Source of the DNA: an uncultured beta proteobacterium
Lineage (GTDB): Bacteria > Pseudomonadota > Gammaproteobacteria > Burkholderiales > Burkholderiaceae
Assembly (NCBI GenBank): GCA_903846025.1
Contig: CAIMZP010000043.1
Location: 1-37,823 of the forward strand
Length of the DNA stretch: 37,823 bases
Direction of reading: 5' to 3'
Each line of letters starts with the position of its first letter. Position 1 is the stretch's first letter. The position numbers and the translations under genes are program-made. Positions 1 to 9,370 of the stretch are shown piece by piece. The notes under the pieces were generated by a model that saw only the letters and a program-made list of their open reading frames with translations, ran no database searches and had not been told where the DNA came from.

Positions 1-141
1 AGTTCAGGGGCAACCGCAATTAAGCGGCTAGTGCGAAACGTTCGTCGTTTGCAGTTATTACATTCCCATTGATTTACGAGATAACGGGTCCTCGGTATGC
101 CCTTGATGCTTTGTAATCCACGTCGAAACCATGTCGACCCC
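1..141 (-). ncRNA. ssrA: tmRNA (transfer-messenger RNA), 5' part, cut by left window edge
   Basis: Trans-translation RNA that rescues stalled ribosomes and tags the nascent peptide. On the minus strand the RNA begins GGGG at 141-138, followed by the conserved tmRNA 5' element GGTTTCGACGTGG at about 130-118. The resume codon GCA lies at 52-50 and the tag frame runs from 52 to 20, reading A-N-D-E-R-F-A-L-A-A-stop, the tag typical of Burkholderia/Ralstonia relatives. About 140 nt are present; the later pseudoknots and the 3' half of the tRNA-like domain lie outside the window. It follows gph by 71 bases on the same strand. A possible -10 (TAAAAT) lies about 20 bases before the mature 5' end, which would allow an RNase P-trimmed leader, but no convincing -35 is seen. 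Identity is very likely; the exact 5' end is inferred. Confidence 0.95.
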
Positions 142-212
142 AGATTTCTTGCATTGGTGTGCCTATTTTAATGCGGTCAGCTAAAAATTGCAGGATATCT
201 TTAAAGTTTGCC

Positions 213-899
213 CTATGCCTTATTGGGAAAAATAATGTTTAGTAATTCGAGGGGGTGTTTGACAATAAAGTCTGCGCCCCATGCCTCAGGAGGCTCTTCG
301 CAGCCACAATAGCCATAAGCAGCGGCTACTGTTTGCATTCCCGCAGCTTTACCCGCAATAATATCCCGAATGTCATCGCCTATATAAAGGGATTTTAAGG
401 GGTCCACATTGGCGATCTTGGCAGCGTGCAAAATAGGTTCGGGATGCGGCTTGGAGTAAGGGGTGGTGTCACCTGAAACTGTGGATGCTGATCTTTGTCG
501 CAAGCCCATTAGATCGGTCAATGGATTGGTGAATCGCTCACTTTTGTTGGTAATAATTCCCCAGGGGAGTTTTGCATCATCCAATTCATTAAGTAAATGC
601 TCGATACCTTCAAATAAGCTACTGTTTACCAATAAGGCTTTTTCATAGTTAATGAAGAATTCATCGCGTAGGGGTATAAAACTGGGATGATCAGTATCGA
701 TTCCAAATGCGCCAACAATAAGACCTCTCGCTCCAGCAGAGGCGCAAGGTCGTAAAATTTCATAGGGTTTGGGTGCCAAGTTACGGGCAATAAGCAGCTG
801 ATTAGTGGCTGCCACTAGGTCAGGGGCGGTATCAGCTAATGTGCCATCTAGGTCAAAAAAAACGCCACTGTAGGGACTTAAAGAGACCTCAATGCTCAT
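213..899 (-). CDS. gph: phosphoglycolate phosphatase (HAD hydrolase)
   Basis: Haloacid dehalogenase-superfamily phosphatase of 228 aa, the usual Gph length; Gph removes 2-phosphoglycolate formed by DNA repair or oxygenase side reactions. Motif I is FFDLDGT with nucleophile D16 and acid D18; motif II includes ITNKS at about residues 117-121; motif IV is YIGDDIRD at about 172-179, followed by AGKAAGM. The start ATG overlaps the end of ubiG by 11 bases, so the two are translationally coupled; the ubiG-gph pair is common in Betaproteobacteria. A cytosolic enzyme with no signal peptide. Other HAD phosphatases such as pyrophosphatase-like PpaX share these motifs, so substrate is inferred from family and from the ubiG neighbour. 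Confidence 0.9.
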   Translation of the reverse strand: MSIEVSLSPYSGVFFDLDGTLADTAPDLVAATNQLLIARNLAPKPYEILRPCASAGARGLIVGAFGIDTDHPSFIPLRDEFFINYEKALLVNSSLFEGIEHLLNELDDAKLPWGIITNKSERFTNPLTDLMGLRQRSASTVSGDTTPYSKPHPEPILHAAKIANVDPLKSLYIGDDIRDIIAGKAAGMQTVAAAYGYCGCEEPPEAWGADFIVKHPLELLNIIFPNKA

Positions 900-1587
900 T
901 TTTGCGTACGGCGATCATGTAATTTACGCCCATATCATCGCCAAGACTGTAAACCTGCGTCAGAGGGTTGTAGACCATTCCCTTTATGCCAATCAGCTCT
1001 AAACCTGCTTCACGGGTAAATGCGACTAGTTCTGATGGCTTAATAAATTTAGCGTACTCATGAGTGCCTTTGGGCAAGAGTCTGAGGATATATTCGGCGC
1101 CAATAATGGCAAATAGATAGGACTTAGGACTGCGATTTAAAGTGCTAAAAAAGATTGTGCCACCAGGTTTACAGAGCTTTGCACAGGCTTGGACTACTGA
1201 GGCTGGATTGGGAACGTGCTCCAGCATTTCCATGCAAGTAACTACGTCATATTGTTCAGGCTCTTGCTCTGCCAATGCCTCTGCAGAAATTGATCGGTAA
1301 TTAAGGATGACCCCAACCTCTAAGGCATGGAGTTCGGCAACTTTCAAGGCTTTATCAGATAAGTCGATACCGGTGGTGATCGCGCCCGATTGTGCGATGG
1401 ATTCAGCCAAGATGCCACCACCACAACCAACATCCAGCACCTTTTTGCCCTCCAGGCCAACAAAGGATTTGATCCAACCGAGGCGCAGGGGGTTAATGGC
1501 GTGAAGTGGCTTGAATTCACTATTAATATCCCACCAGCGATGGGCTAGGGCGCTAAATTTAGCAATTTCAGACTGGTCGACGTTCAT
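889..1587 (-). CDS. ubiG: ubiquinone biosynthesis O-methyltransferase
   Basis: Class I SAM-dependent methyltransferase of 232 aa that performs both O-methylations of ubiquinone biosynthesis. The N-terminal [19 protein letters not shown] and NPLRLGWI segments are characteristic of UbiG; the SAM-binding motif I is [13 protein letters not shown] at about residues 50-62, and CMEMLEHV at about 117-124 matches the family motif. It lies directly upstream of gph with an 11-base overlap. It begins 58 bases after the ompA terminator, so its promoter must lie in or near 1588-1644; no clear Shine-Dalgarno sequence precedes the ATG. UbiM encoded at 18313-19512 would act in the same pathway. Confidence 0.95.
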   Translation of the reverse strand: MNVDQSEIAKFSALAHRWWDINSEFKPLHAINPLRLGWIKSFVGLEGKKVLDVGCGGGILAESIAQSGAITTGIDLSDKALKVAELHALEVGVILNYRSISAEALAEQEPEQYDVVTCMEMLEHVPNPASVVQACAKLCKPGGTIFFSTLNRSPKSYLFAIIGAEYILRLLPKGTHEYAKFIKPSELVAFTREAGLELIGIKGMVYNPLTQVYSLGDDMGVNYMIAVRKNEH

Positions 1588-1644
1588 ATAGATTGAGGCG
1601 AGATAACTGCTTTAGGATGAATTAACTACGAATATAGCGGAAAT

Positions 1645-1673
1645 AAAAAAGCCCGGCATGACCGGGCTTTTTT
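1645..1673 (-). terminator. intrinsic terminator after the ompA-family gene
   Basis: GC-rich stem GCCCGG (1651-1656) pairs with CCGGGC (1662-1667) over a 5-base loop. It is flanked by A6 (1645-1650) and T6 (1668-1673), so it can terminate in both directions. For the minus-strand ompA-family transcript the U-run follows the stem 15 bases after the stop codon, separating it from ubiG-gph. Confidence 0.88.
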
Positions 1674-1687
1674 AAGAGTAAAGCGAA

Positions 1688-2263
1688 TTACTTAACTGCA
1701 GCTGTACCAACAACTTCGATGTCGGTGCGGCGGTTTTTAGCGCGGCCTTCAGCAGTTGCGTTGCTTGCAACTGGATTGCTCTTGCCTTTTGATTCTGTGT
1801 AAATGCGGCTACCGTCAACACCTTTGCTTACTAAGTAAGCTTTAACGGACTGAGCACGACGTTGGCCAAGAGCCATGTTGTATGCATCAGTACCAACGCT
1901 ATCGGTATTACCAACAGCAATAATTACTTCCAACTTGATCTTGTTCAAATCAGCAGCGATCTTGTCCAATGTAGCTTTGCCTTCTGGCTTCAATGTAGCT
2001 TTGTCGAAGTCATAAAGTGTGTCAGCTTGCAAAGTGATTTTGCTTTGGCTAATGCTAGGAGCAGCAGCTTTTGGGCCAATCCAACCATCACAACCAGGAG
2101 CTGCAGTAGCAGGAGTCCAGTTGTTATCACGCCAGCACAATGTGCCGTCGCCGTTTTTCCAGTTCAGGGCGCCATCGCCGTTTTGCCAGTTATCAGAAGC
2201 CATTGCTGCAGATGCAGAAACAGTAATCACAGAAGCGATCAACACTTTTAGGGTTTTGTTCAT
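1688..2263 (-). CDS. OmpA-family outer membrane protein
   Basis: A 191-aa exported protein anchoring the outer membrane to peptidoglycan. Residues 1-22 form a signal peptide with cleavage likely after AMA. Residues 25-42 are two copies of NWxNGDGxL, followed by LCWRDNNWTPATAAPGCDG, a segment typical of Burkholderiales OmpA proteins with two cysteines. The C-terminal OmpA/MotB-like domain (about 72-188) has YDFDKATLKPEG, the NTDSVGTDAYN loop with the peptidoglycan-binding aspartate, and GRAKNRRTDIEV with the conserved arginine. There is no N-terminal beta-barrel of E. coli OmpA size, so this is the short form. A strong GAGG Shine-Dalgarno site (2274-2271) sits 7 bases before the ATG, and a terminator follows, so it is monocistronic and probably highly expressed. 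Confidence 0.92.
   Translation of the reverse strand: MNKTLKVLIASVITVSASAAMASDNWQNGDGALNWKNGDGTLCWRDNNWTPATAAPGCDGWIGPKAAAPSISQSKITLQADTLYDFDKATLKPEGKATLDKIAADLNKIKLEVIIAVGNTDSVGTDAYNMALGQRRAQSVKAYLVSKGVDGSRIYTESKGKSNPVASNATAEGRAKNRRTDIEVVGTAAVK
2138..2191 (-). repeat. tandem repeat in ompA-family gene (two 27-base units)
   Basis: Two adjacent 27-base units encode NWQNGDGAL and NWKNGDGTL (residues 25-33 and 34-42), just after the signal peptide. The DNA units differ at a few bases, so this is an old in-frame duplication. Confidence 0.75.
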
Positions 2264-2408
2264 TTTTAGTCCTCAAAAATCTCTTTTTTAATTAAAGTCA
2301 AACTTAAATGTAATTCGCCCTACTTTGAAGCAAAAAACCGCAAAGCGACACATCTCAATTTCGTACAAACTGACAGAATCTTAGCATAGGGGCTATCAGT
2401 CATCAAAA

Positions 2409-2417
2409 TGATATTAT
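2409..2417 (+). promoter_or_regulatory. candidate extended -10 promoter of gyrA, leaderless geometry
   Basis: TG-A-TATTAT forms an extended -10 element (TG at 2409-2410, TATTAT at 2412-2417). Six bases then lead to the gyrA ATG, so the predicted +1 falls on or beside the start codon. There is no Shine-Dalgarno sequence. An upstream alternative, CTGACA (2370-2375) with an 18-base spacer to TATCAG (2394-2399), would give a leader of about 18 bases, also without a ribosome binding site. Confidence 0.45.
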
Positions 2418-2423
2418 TTCTAA

Positions 2424-5135
2424 ATGGAACAAGCCGCTAAAGAAACACTACCAATATCCCTAGAAGACGAAATGAGACGGTCCTATTTGGACTATGCGAT
2501 GAGCGTCATTGTCGGCAGAGCCCTGCCAGACGTACGTGACGGACTCAAACCCGTCCATCGCCGAGTCTTATTTGCGATGTATGAATTAAACAACGATTGG
2601 AACCGAGCTTACAAAAAATCTGCCCGTATAGTTGGCGATGTGATTGGTAAATACCATCCGCATGGTGATTCTGCGGTGTATGACACGATTGTTCGGATGG
2701 CCCAAGACTTCTCACTTCGCTACATGTTGATCGATGGACAGGGCAACTTTGGCTCTGTTGATGGCGATAATGCTGCTGCGATGCGATATACCGAGATCCG
2801 CCTGCGCAAGATTGCCCACGAACTTTTGGCTGATTTAGACAAGGAAACTGTTGATTTCGGGCCAAACTATGACGGTAGTGAGCAAGAGCCCCTAATTCTT
2901 CCTGCAAAAGTGCCTAATTTGCTAATTAATGGCAGTTCAGGCATTGCCGTGGGTATGGCTACCAACATTCCTCCCCATAACTTGGATGAAGTGATTGCGG
3001 CCTGTTTGCACGTGCTGCACAACCCAGACTGCACGATCGATGAGCTTATTGAGATCGTTCCAGCGCCTGACTTCCCTACGGCCGGCATCATTTATGGCGT
3101 CCAAGGCGTGCGTGAAGGTTATCGCACTGGGCGCGGTCGAGTCGTGATGCGTGCCAAAACCCATTTCGAGGATCTTGACAAGGGTTCGCGTCAATCGATC
3201 ATCGTCGATGAGTTGCCGTACCAAGTTAATAAAAAGAACTTGCTAGAGCGCATTGCTGAGCTGGTTAATGAGAAAAAAGTAGAAGGCATTTCTGATTTAC
3301 GTGATGAGTCCGACAAGTCGGGTATGCGCGTGGTAATTGAGCTCAAGCGCGGTGAGGTGCCAGAGGTTGTTTTAAATAATTTGTACAAGAGCACTCAGCT
3401 ACAAGATAACTTTGGTATGAATATGGTGGCCTTGGTGGATAACCAGCCACGACTTTTGAATTTGAAGCAAATGCTTGAGTATTTCTTGCAGCATCGCCGT
3501 GAAGTTGTTACACGCCGTACGATTTTTGAATTGCGCAAAGCGCGCGAGCGCGGTCATGTATTAGAGGGATTAGCTGTTGCCTTAGCAAATATTGACGAGT
3601 TTATTGCGACCATTAAAGCCGCAGCCAATCCAGTGATTGCTAAGCAAGAATTAATGGGCAAGGCATGGGATTCTTCTATGGTTCGTGAAATGTTGGCGCG
3701 TGCTGAGACTGATACTCCAGGCGGTCGCAATGCATATCGTCCCGAGGGTTTATTGCCTGAGTATGGGATGCAAACCACTGGCCTATATCGACTGTCCGAT
3801 AGTCAGGCTCAAGAGATTTTGCAAATGCGTTTGCAGCGCTTGACTGGTCTTGAGCAGGATAAAATTGTGAGCGAGTACAAGGTGGTGATGTCAGAGATTT
3901 CTGATTTACTCGACCTGCTCTCAAAACCAGAGCGTGTAACACAAGTGATTGAAAGCGAGCTTAAAGAAGTTCAAGCTGAGTTTGGTATTGCTGGTGGTGA
4001 TAGCGGTCGTCGTTCATTCATTGAAATGAATGCGACAGAGTTATTTACTGAAGATTTAATTACTCCGCAAGATATGGTTGTCACGCTATCCAATACTGGC
4101 TATATGAAGAGCCAGCCGTTGAGTGAATACCGTGCCCAAAAACGTGGTGGTCGTGGTAAACAAGCTGCCGCAACTAAGAATGAAGATTGGATCGAAACTT
4201 TATTCGTTGCCAATACGCATGACATTATTCTTTGCTTCTCCGATCGTGGTCGCATGTATTGGCTCAAAGTATGGGAAGTGCCACAAGGTAGCCGCAATGC
4301 ACGTGGCAAACCGATTGTGAATATGTTTCCATTGATTGAGGGCGAAAAGATTACGGTGATTCTCCCTATTAAAGGGTACCAAGACGATCACTTCGTCTTC
4401 ATGGCAACGAGCCTGGGTACAGTGAAGAAAACCCGTTTATCGGATTTCTCTAACCCACGTAAGGCTGGAATTATTGCGGTCGATTTGAACGAGAATGATT
4501 TCTTAGTGGGCGCGGCGATTACCGACGGCAAGCATGACGTAATGTTGTTTTCCGATGCTGGTAAAGCAGTGCGCTTTGACGAAAATGATGTTCGTCCAAT
4601 GGGGCGAACCGCACGTGGTGTGCGTGGTATGAACTTGGGCGAAGGACACCAAGTAATCGCAATGTTAGTTGCTGTCGCTGAGATTGAAGGATCTGAGGCT
4701 ATCACCGTTGATGCCGAAGGCGCCACTATTCCGAGTAGCGTGCTTACTGCAACTGAAAATGGTTTTGGCAAGCGAACCCCCATCACTGAATACACTCGTC
4801 ATGGTCGTGGCACTAAAGGGATGATTGCTATCCAGACTTCAGAGCGGAACGGTAAAGTTGTCGCGGCAGCTTTAGTCTCGCCAGAAGATCAAATCATGTT
4901 GATCACTACAGGCGGCATCTTGGTGCGTACACGTGTTTCTGAAATTCGGGAAATGGGTCGCGCAACTCAAGGCGTCACTTTGATCAACGTAGATGAGGGC
5001 ACGCGCTTGTCTGGTTTACAGCGGATTGCTGAAAGTGACACTGATGATGACAATGATCTTGAGGATGGAGAAGAGGTTGATGTTGCTGCTAACCCAGTTG
5101 CTGACTCCAATACTGATGAAGCTGGTGATGCCTAA
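2424..5135 (+). CDS. gyrA: DNA gyrase subunit A
   Basis: Breakage-reunion subunit of the type II topoisomerase that introduces negative supercoils together with GyrB. The 903-aa length is normal. The active-site tyrosine is Y122 in [10 protein letters not shown]. The quinolone-resistance region [10 protein letters not shown] carries Ser83 and Asp87 (E. coli numbering fits exactly), the susceptible state. The winged-helix and tower domains span about 30-520. The C-terminal beta-pinwheel (about 535-870) includes a GyrA-box variant, QKRGGRG, in place of the E. coli QRRGGKG. The tail after about 870 is acidic. No Shine-Dalgarno site precedes the ATG. serC follows after 32 bases, and a small hairpin encloses the stop codon. 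It is divergent from the ompA-family gene. Confidence 0.98.
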   Translation: MEQAAKETLPISLEDEMRRSYLDYAMSVIVGRALPDVRDGLKPVHRRVLFAMYELNNDWNRAYKKSARIVGDVIGKYHPHGDSAVYDTIVRMAQDFSLRYMLIDGQGNFGSVDGDNAAAMRYTEIRLRKIAHELLADLDKETVDFGPNYDGSEQEPLILPAKVPNLLINGSSGIAVGMATNIPPHNLDEVIAACLHVLHNPDCTIDELIEIVPAPDFPTAGIIYGVQGVREGYRTGRGRVVMRAKTHFEDLDKGSRQSIIVDELPYQVNKKNLLERIAELVNEKKVEGISDLRDESDKSGMRVVIELKRGEVPEVVLNNLYKSTQLQDNFGMNMVALVDNQPRLLNLKQMLEYFLQHRREVVTRRTIFELRKARERGHVLEGLAVALANIDEFIATIKAAANPVIAKQELMGKAWDSSMVREMLARAETDTPGGRNAYRPEGLLPEYGMQTTGLYRLSDSQAQEILQMRLQRLTGLEQDKIVSEYKVVMSEISDLLDLLSKPERVTQVIESELKEVQAEFGIAGGDSGRRSFIEMNATELFTEDLITPQDMVVTLSNTGYMKSQPLSEYRAQKRGGRGKQAAATKNEDWIETLFVANTHDIILCFSDRGRMYWLKVWEVPQGSRNARGKPIVNMFPLIEGEKITVILPIKGYQDDHFVFMATSLGTVKKTRLSDFSNPRKAGIIAVDLNENDFLVGAAITDGKHDVMLFSDAGKAVRFDENDVRPMGRTARGVRGMNLGEGHQVIAMLVAVAEIEGSEAITVDAEGATIPSSVLTATENGFGKRTPITEYTRHGRGTKGMIAIQTSERNGKVVAAALVSPEDQIMLITTGGILVRTRVSEIREMGRATQGVTLINVDEGTRLSGLQRIAESDTDDDNDLEDGEEVDVAANPVADSNTDEAGDA

Positions 5136-5144
5136 GTTGGCATC
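5127..5144 (+). other. small hairpin with gyrA stop codon in its loop
   Basis: GATGCC (5127-5132) pairs perfectly with GGCATC (5139-5144), leaving TAAGTT as loop, whose first three bases are the gyrA stop codon. No U-run follows, so it is not an intrinsic terminator. It could shape termination/reinitiation or mRNA processing between gyrA and serC, or be chance. Confidence 0.35.
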
Positions 5145-5167
5145 TGCTCAAGGTTAATTGATTCATC

Positions 5168-6265
5168 ATGACGTTTGACCGCCGCATTTTTAATTTCGCT
5201 GCGGGGCCTGCTACCGTACCTGAAGAGGTATTAAAGCAGGCCGCCGACGAACTGCTTAATTGGCAAGGACTTGGCGCTAGCGTGATGGAAGTCAGTCATC
5301 GAGGTAAAGAGTTCATGGCTCTTTATGAGGAAGTCTTGCAAGATTTGCGTACCTTAATGCATATTCCAGATTCCTATGCGATCTTATTGCTACAAGGTGG
5401 TGGGCTTGGACAAAATGCAGCTATTCCAATGAATCTAATGTCCTTAGGAAAGAATGGACCTAAGGCAGACTTTTTAGTGACTGGCATTTGGTCGGAAAAA
5501 TCCTTTAAAGAGGCAGAAAAATATGGAGTAGCCCATTTGGTTGCCTCATCTGCCGAAGAAAAATTTAATACCATTCCACCTCGCTCAACCTGGCAACTCT
5601 CTGATGATGCTGCTTATGTGCATTACTGTGCGAATGAAACTATTGGGGGTGTAGAGTTTCCAAATGTGCCCAATGTGGGTTCAGTACCGTTGGTGGCAGA
5701 TATTTCCAGCAATATTCTTTCAAGGGAAATAGATGTCACAAAATGTGGTGTTTGGTATGGTGGCGCGCAAAAAAATATTGGGCCTTCTGGTGTAACGATT
5801 GTGATTGTGCGCAAAGATTTATTGGGTTACAGCATGAAGATTACCCCATCGATATGGGATTGGGAAAAGCAATCGACTAACCAATCGATGTTAAATACCC
5901 CGCCAACCTTTGCTATCTATATGGCTGGCTTAGGATTTAAGTGGTTGATTAAACAAGGCGGAGTGAAGGTGATTGAAAAGCGTAACCAAGAAAAAGCCGA
6001 CTTACTCTACCAATTTTTAGACCAAAGTAGCCTGTATGAGAATCGCGTCACAAAAGCATACCGTTCAAGGATGAATGTGACCTTCTTTTTAAAAGATGAG
6101 AGCCTCAATGCGGGATTTCTTGCACAGTCAAATGCGGCTGGTTTGGTAGCTTTACGCGGCCATAAGGCTGCGGGTGGTATGCGCGCAAGTATCTATAACG
6201 CTATGCCCTTGGAGGGCGTTCGGGCCTTAATTGAATTCATGCGTGATTTTGAAAGGCGGGCTTAA
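5168..6265 (+). CDS. serC: phosphoserine aminotransferase
   Basis: PLP-dependent class V aminotransferase (365 aa) converting 3-phosphohydroxypyruvate to phosphoserine, and acting on the equivalent intermediate in pyridoxal phosphate synthesis. FNFAAGPATVPEEVL at the N-terminus is the family signature; the Schiff-base lysine is K202 in WYGGAQKNIGPSG; HKAAGGMRASIYNAMP near the C-terminus binds phosphate. It starts 32 bases after gyrA and its TAA shares one base with the pheA ATG (TAATG), indicating coupled translation. The gyrA-serC-pheA order is conserved in Burkholderiales. Confidence 0.97.
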   Translation: MTFDRRIFNFAAGPATVPEEVLKQAADELLNWQGLGASVMEVSHRGKEFMALYEEVLQDLRTLMHIPDSYAILLLQGGGLGQNAAIPMNLMSLGKNGPKADFLVTGIWSEKSFKEAEKYGVAHLVASSAEEKFNTIPPRSTWQLSDDAAYVHYCANETIGGVEFPNVPNVGSVPLVADISSNILSREIDVTKCGVWYGGAQKNIGPSGVTIVIVRKDLLGYSMKITPSIWDWEKQSTNQSMLNTPPTFAIYMAGLGFKWLIKQGGVKVIEKRNQEKADLLYQFLDQSSLYENRVTKAYRSRMNVTFFLKDESLNAGFLAQSNAAGLVALRGHKAAGGMRASIYNAMPLEGVRALIEFMRDFERRA

Positions 6266-7347
6266 TGAGTACCGAAGAACAGCGCCTGGCGCCCATACGC
6301 GACAAGATTGATGCATTAGATGCGCAGATATTGGACTTGCTTACAGCGCGTGCACAAGCAGCTCAGGAGGTGGGTCATATCAAGGGTGGCTTTTCTTCGC
6401 CAGTGTTTAGGCCTGAACGTGAGCGGCAAGTGGTTGAGCGGCTTCAGAAAATAAATAAGGGGCCTTTATTGCCTGATGGTATTGTAGCTATTTGGCGTGA
6501 AGTGATGTCTGCTTGCAGAGCGCTTGAGGCACGTCAAACGATTGCATACCTTGGGCCTGTCGGTACATTTTCTGAGCAGGCGGCGCAAACTTATTTTGGG
6601 CATTCCATCGCCGGTTTGTCCTGCAATAGTATTGATGAGGTATTTAAAGCGGTAGAAAAAGGCGCTGCTCAATATGGCGTTGTGCCCGTCGAAAACTCGA
6701 GTGAAGGCGCTATTTCTCGTACATTAGATTTACTGTTAGATTCACCGCTACACATTAGCGGTGAAGTGGTACTTCCCATCCGCCATCATTTGCTGACGAA
6801 GAATGGGAGTCTGGATGGGGTCACTACAGTTTGCGCTCATGCACAAGCCTTAGCCCAATGCCAGCAGTGGTTAAGTGAGCATGCTCCTCAGCTAAAGCGC
6901 CAGGCAGTTAGCAGTAATGCTGAAGCCGCACGTATGGCTGCAAGCGATTCTAGCCTTGCAGCAATTGCGGGTGATCCTGCTCAGGTGGCTTATGGTTTGC
7001 AGGCTGCTGCTTCGCAAATTCAAGATGATCCTCATAATCGGACTCGCTTTGTTGTGATTGGAAGTTACCAATGCCAGGCGACTGGGCATGATCAAACCTC
7101 TTTAGTGCTGTCAGTAGACAATCAACCAGGGGCAGTGCATCGTCTATTAGAACCCTTGGCTAAGCACGGCGTTTCAATGAATCGTTTTGAATCACGTCCT
7201 GCTCGTAAAGGCACTTGGGAGTACCACTTTTATATTGATGTTGCCGGACATGCTGAAGATGCAAAAGTTGCAAAAGCTTTAGAGGAATTAAAAACAGCAG
7301 CCGCTTTTTATAAAAACTTGGGCTCTTACCCACACTCAGCTATTTAA
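6265..7347 (+). CDS. pheA: bifunctional chorismate mutase / prephenate dehydratase
   Basis: P-protein of 360 aa that makes phenylpyruvate from chorismate. Residues about 8-90 are an AroQ-type chorismate mutase helical domain (IRDKIDALDAQILDLL, with the conserved Arg and RPERE); about 92-268 form the prephenate dehydratase domain (YLGPVGTFSEQA, VPVENSSEGAIS, and the catalytic TRF motif in NRTRFVVIG). The ACT domain (about 278-356) has the phenylalanine-binding ESRP motif in NRFESRPARKGTWEY, so feedback inhibition by phenylalanine is expected. It overlaps serC by one base and is followed by hisC after 17 bases. Confidence 0.97.
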   Translation: MSTEEQRLAPIRDKIDALDAQILDLLTARAQAAQEVGHIKGGFSSPVFRPERERQVVERLQKINKGPLLPDGIVAIWREVMSACRALEARQTIAYLGPVGTFSEQAAQTYFGHSIAGLSCNSIDEVFKAVEKGAAQYGVVPVENSSEGAISRTLDLLLDSPLHISGEVVLPIRHHLLTKNGSLDGVTTVCAHAQALAQCQQWLSEHAPQLKRQAVSSNAEAARMAASDSSLAAIAGDPAQVAYGLQAAASQIQDDPHNRTRFVVIGSYQCQATGHDQTSLVLSVDNQPGAVHRLLEPLAKHGVSMNRFESRPARKGTWEYHFYIDVAGHAEDAKVAKALEELKTAAAFYKNLGSYPHSAI

Positions 7348-7364
7348 TCGACAAGTACATTCTC

Positions 7365-8492
7365 ATGACTTCTAAGTTGGGTTTAAAACATGTTCAGGCA
7401 ATCGCACCATATGTAGGTGGACGACCCATTAGTGATGTGGCTCGTGAGTATGGTCTAGATGAAAGTAAGATTGTCAAACTAGCTTCCAATGAAAATCCAT
7501 TAGGCATGCCTAAGTCGGCTCAAGAAGCAATGCTTAAGGCATCAAGCGATCTTGGGCGCTACCCAGACTCCAACGGGTTTGAGTTAAAGAAAGTCTTATC
7601 TGAGCGTTTAGGTGTGCCGACCGATTGGATTACTTTAGGTAACGGCAGTAACGATATTCTGGAGTTATCAGCACGTGCTGTGGCTCAGCTTGGTGACGAT
7701 ATTATTTTCTCGCGCCATGCCTTTGCTGTTTATCCCCTAGCCTCCCAAGCTGTTGGAGCAAGAGCTGTCGAGGTTGCGCCTACCGATATTTATGGCCACG
7801 ATTTATCCGCGATGCTTGATGCAATAGTTGCCTCGGGGGATAAAGCAAAGCTGGTCTTTGTTGCCAATCCAAATAATCCAACCGGTAGCTATTTAACTGC
7901 TAAAGAAATTGAAGATTTCTTAGTCGCAGTACCGCCCCATGTGGTGGTGGTACTTGATGAAGCGTATAACGAATATCTAACCCCAGAGCAGCGCTATGAT
8001 GCGATCGCATGGGTTAAGCGTTTTCCCAATGTCATTTTGTCACGGAGTTTTTCTAAAGCATATGGTTTAGCTGGTTTACGAATTGGCTACGGCGTAGCTC
8101 AACCGGCCTTAACGGATTTACTTAATCGGATACGCCAGCCATTTAATGTCAATAGTCTTGCACAAGCAGCCGCAATTGCTGCCTTTCAGGATTTTGAATT
8201 TTTACAGCAAGGCTATGAACTCAATCGTGCTGGTTTCGCGCAGCTTACGCAGGCATTTGATGAGCTTGGACTTACTTATTTATCCTCAGCTGGTAACTTT
8301 GTATTGGTTAAGGTGGGTGATGATGATGATGCAGGCGCGCAAATGAACTTGTCTTTGCTTAAGCGAGGCATCATCGTTCGCCCCGTCGGAAACTATGGCT
8401 TGCCACAGTGGTTACGAATTTCGATTGGCTTGCCTGAAGAGAATGCGATTTTCATTAATGCTTTACGTGAAATTTTGTCAGCTGCAAAATGA
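7365..8492 (+). CDS. hisC: histidinol-phosphate / aromatic aminotransferase
   Basis: Class I/II PLP aminotransferase of 375 aa in the HisC family. LASNENPLG at the N-terminus, the NPNNPTG motif at about 167-173, DEAYNEY at about 197-203 and the PLP lysine K231 in LSRSFSKAYGLAGLRIG are all intact. Its place between pheA and tyrA, outside a histidine operon, points to aromatic transamination (phenylpyruvate, 4-hydroxyphenylpyruvate or prephenate), probably as a hisC2-type paralogue. Whether it also serves histidine synthesis cannot be decided here. Its TGA overlaps the tyrA ATG (ATGA). Confidence 0.93.
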   Translation: MTSKLGLKHVQAIAPYVGGRPISDVAREYGLDESKIVKLASNENPLGMPKSAQEAMLKASSDLGRYPDSNGFELKKVLSERLGVPTDWITLGNGSNDILELSARAVAQLGDDIIFSRHAFAVYPLASQAVGARAVEVAPTDIYGHDLSAMLDAIVASGDKAKLVFVANPNNPTGSYLTAKEIEDFLVAVPPHVVVVLDEAYNEYLTPEQRYDAIAWVKRFPNVILSRSFSKAYGLAGLRIGYGVAQPALTDLLNRIRQPFNVNSLAQAAAIAAFQDFEFLQQGYELNRAGFAQLTQAFDELGLTYLSSAGNFVLVKVGDDDDAGAQMNLSLLKRGIIVRPVGNYGLPQWLRISIGLPEENAIFINALREILSAAK

Positions 8493-9370
8493 CCATTATT
8501 AATCCAGTAAGTAATTACGGTACCGTCACCATTGTTGGTGTTGGTTTGATTGGCGCATCCTTAGGTTTAGCCCTTAAGCAAGCAGGTGTGGTGAATAAAG
8601 TATGGGGAGTAGGTCGTAGCAAAGAGAATCTAAATCATGCAATCCAGATAGGTGCGATTGATGAGGTAGTTGACTTAACTGAGGCCGCTAAGCAATCGGA
8701 TGTGATTGTGCTGTGCGTACCAGTTGCGCAGATGCGATCCGCTTTTGAAATAATGGAGCCATATCTCCAATCTAAAACAATGCTGACGGATGCTGGTAGC
8801 ACCAAGGGCGATGTAATTCTTGCCGCCAAGGAAGTATTAGGTAAAAAAGCGTGTCAGTTTGTTCCAGCACATCCAATCGCTGGTGGTGCGCAACATGGTG
8901 CTAGCGCTGCTAAGGCTGATTTATTTCAGGGGAAGCAAACAATTCTTTGTCCATTACAAGAAAATTCTCCGCAAGACACCGATTTAATTGAAGGCTTTTG
9001 GCAATCTGTTGGTGCAGTTGTAAAAAAATTATCTTGTGTTCAGCATGATGCAATTTATGCAGCCGTATCCCATTTGCCCCATATTCTCTCCTATGCATTA
9101 ATGGTGAGCGTCATTAATTCTGAAGATGCTGACCAGAAGTTAGATCACGCTGGTATTGGCTTTAAAGATTTCACACGCATTGCGGCATCCAGTCCAGAGA
9201 TGTGGCGCGATATTTGCCTTGGTAATCGAAGTTCTATTTTGAAAGAACTAGACCAGTACCTTGCAATTACTCAGCATATGCGTAATTTAATTGCAGAAAA
9301 TAATGGTGCAGGTCTTGAAAAATTATTTAAAAAGGCTAGTCAAGCTCGTCAAGATATGGATGTGATTTGA
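8489..9370 (+). CDS. tyrA: prephenate dehydrogenase
   Basis: NAD(P)-dependent oxidoreductase (293 aa) of tyrosine synthesis, converting prephenate or arogenate to the aromatic product. The Rossmann motif is [17 protein letters not shown] at about residues 13-29; [11 protein letters not shown] (about 99-109) and [12 protein letters not shown] (about 124-135) carry family residues, with the HP histidine in the active site. [11 protein letters not shown] in the C-terminal helical domain is also typical. No chorismate mutase or ACT domain is fused. It overlaps hisC by four bases and aroA by one base. Prephenate versus arogenate preference cannot be read from motifs alone. Confidence 0.95.
   Translation: MTIINPVSNYGTVTIVGVGLIGASLGLALKQAGVVNKVWGVGRSKENLNHAIQIGAIDEVVDLTEAAKQSDVIVLCVPVAQMRSAFEIMEPYLQSKTMLTDAGSTKGDVILAAKEVLGKKACQFVPAHPIAGGAQHGASAAKADLFQGKQTILCPLQENSPQDTDLIEGFWQSVGAVVKKLSCVQHDAIYAAVSHLPHILSYALMVSVINSEDADQKLDHAGIGFKDFTRIAASSPEMWRDICLGNRSSILKELDQYLAITQHMRNLIAENNGAGLEKLFKKASQARQDMDVI

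Noticed and set aside
1862..2251. 129-codon plus-strand open frame opposite the OmpA-family gene
   Set aside because: The sense protein is unmistakable with a signal peptide, Shine-Dalgarno site and terminator; the antisense frame has no motif.
4388..4795. 135-codon open frame on the minus strand inside gyrA
   Set aside because: It is antisense to a strongly conserved gyrA region, with no recognisable protein motifs or start signals; a shadow of gyrA codon use.
9367..9369. TTG one codon upstream as the aroA start
   Set aside because: ATG at 9370 gives the usual TGATG coupling with tyrA and needs no alternative start codon.
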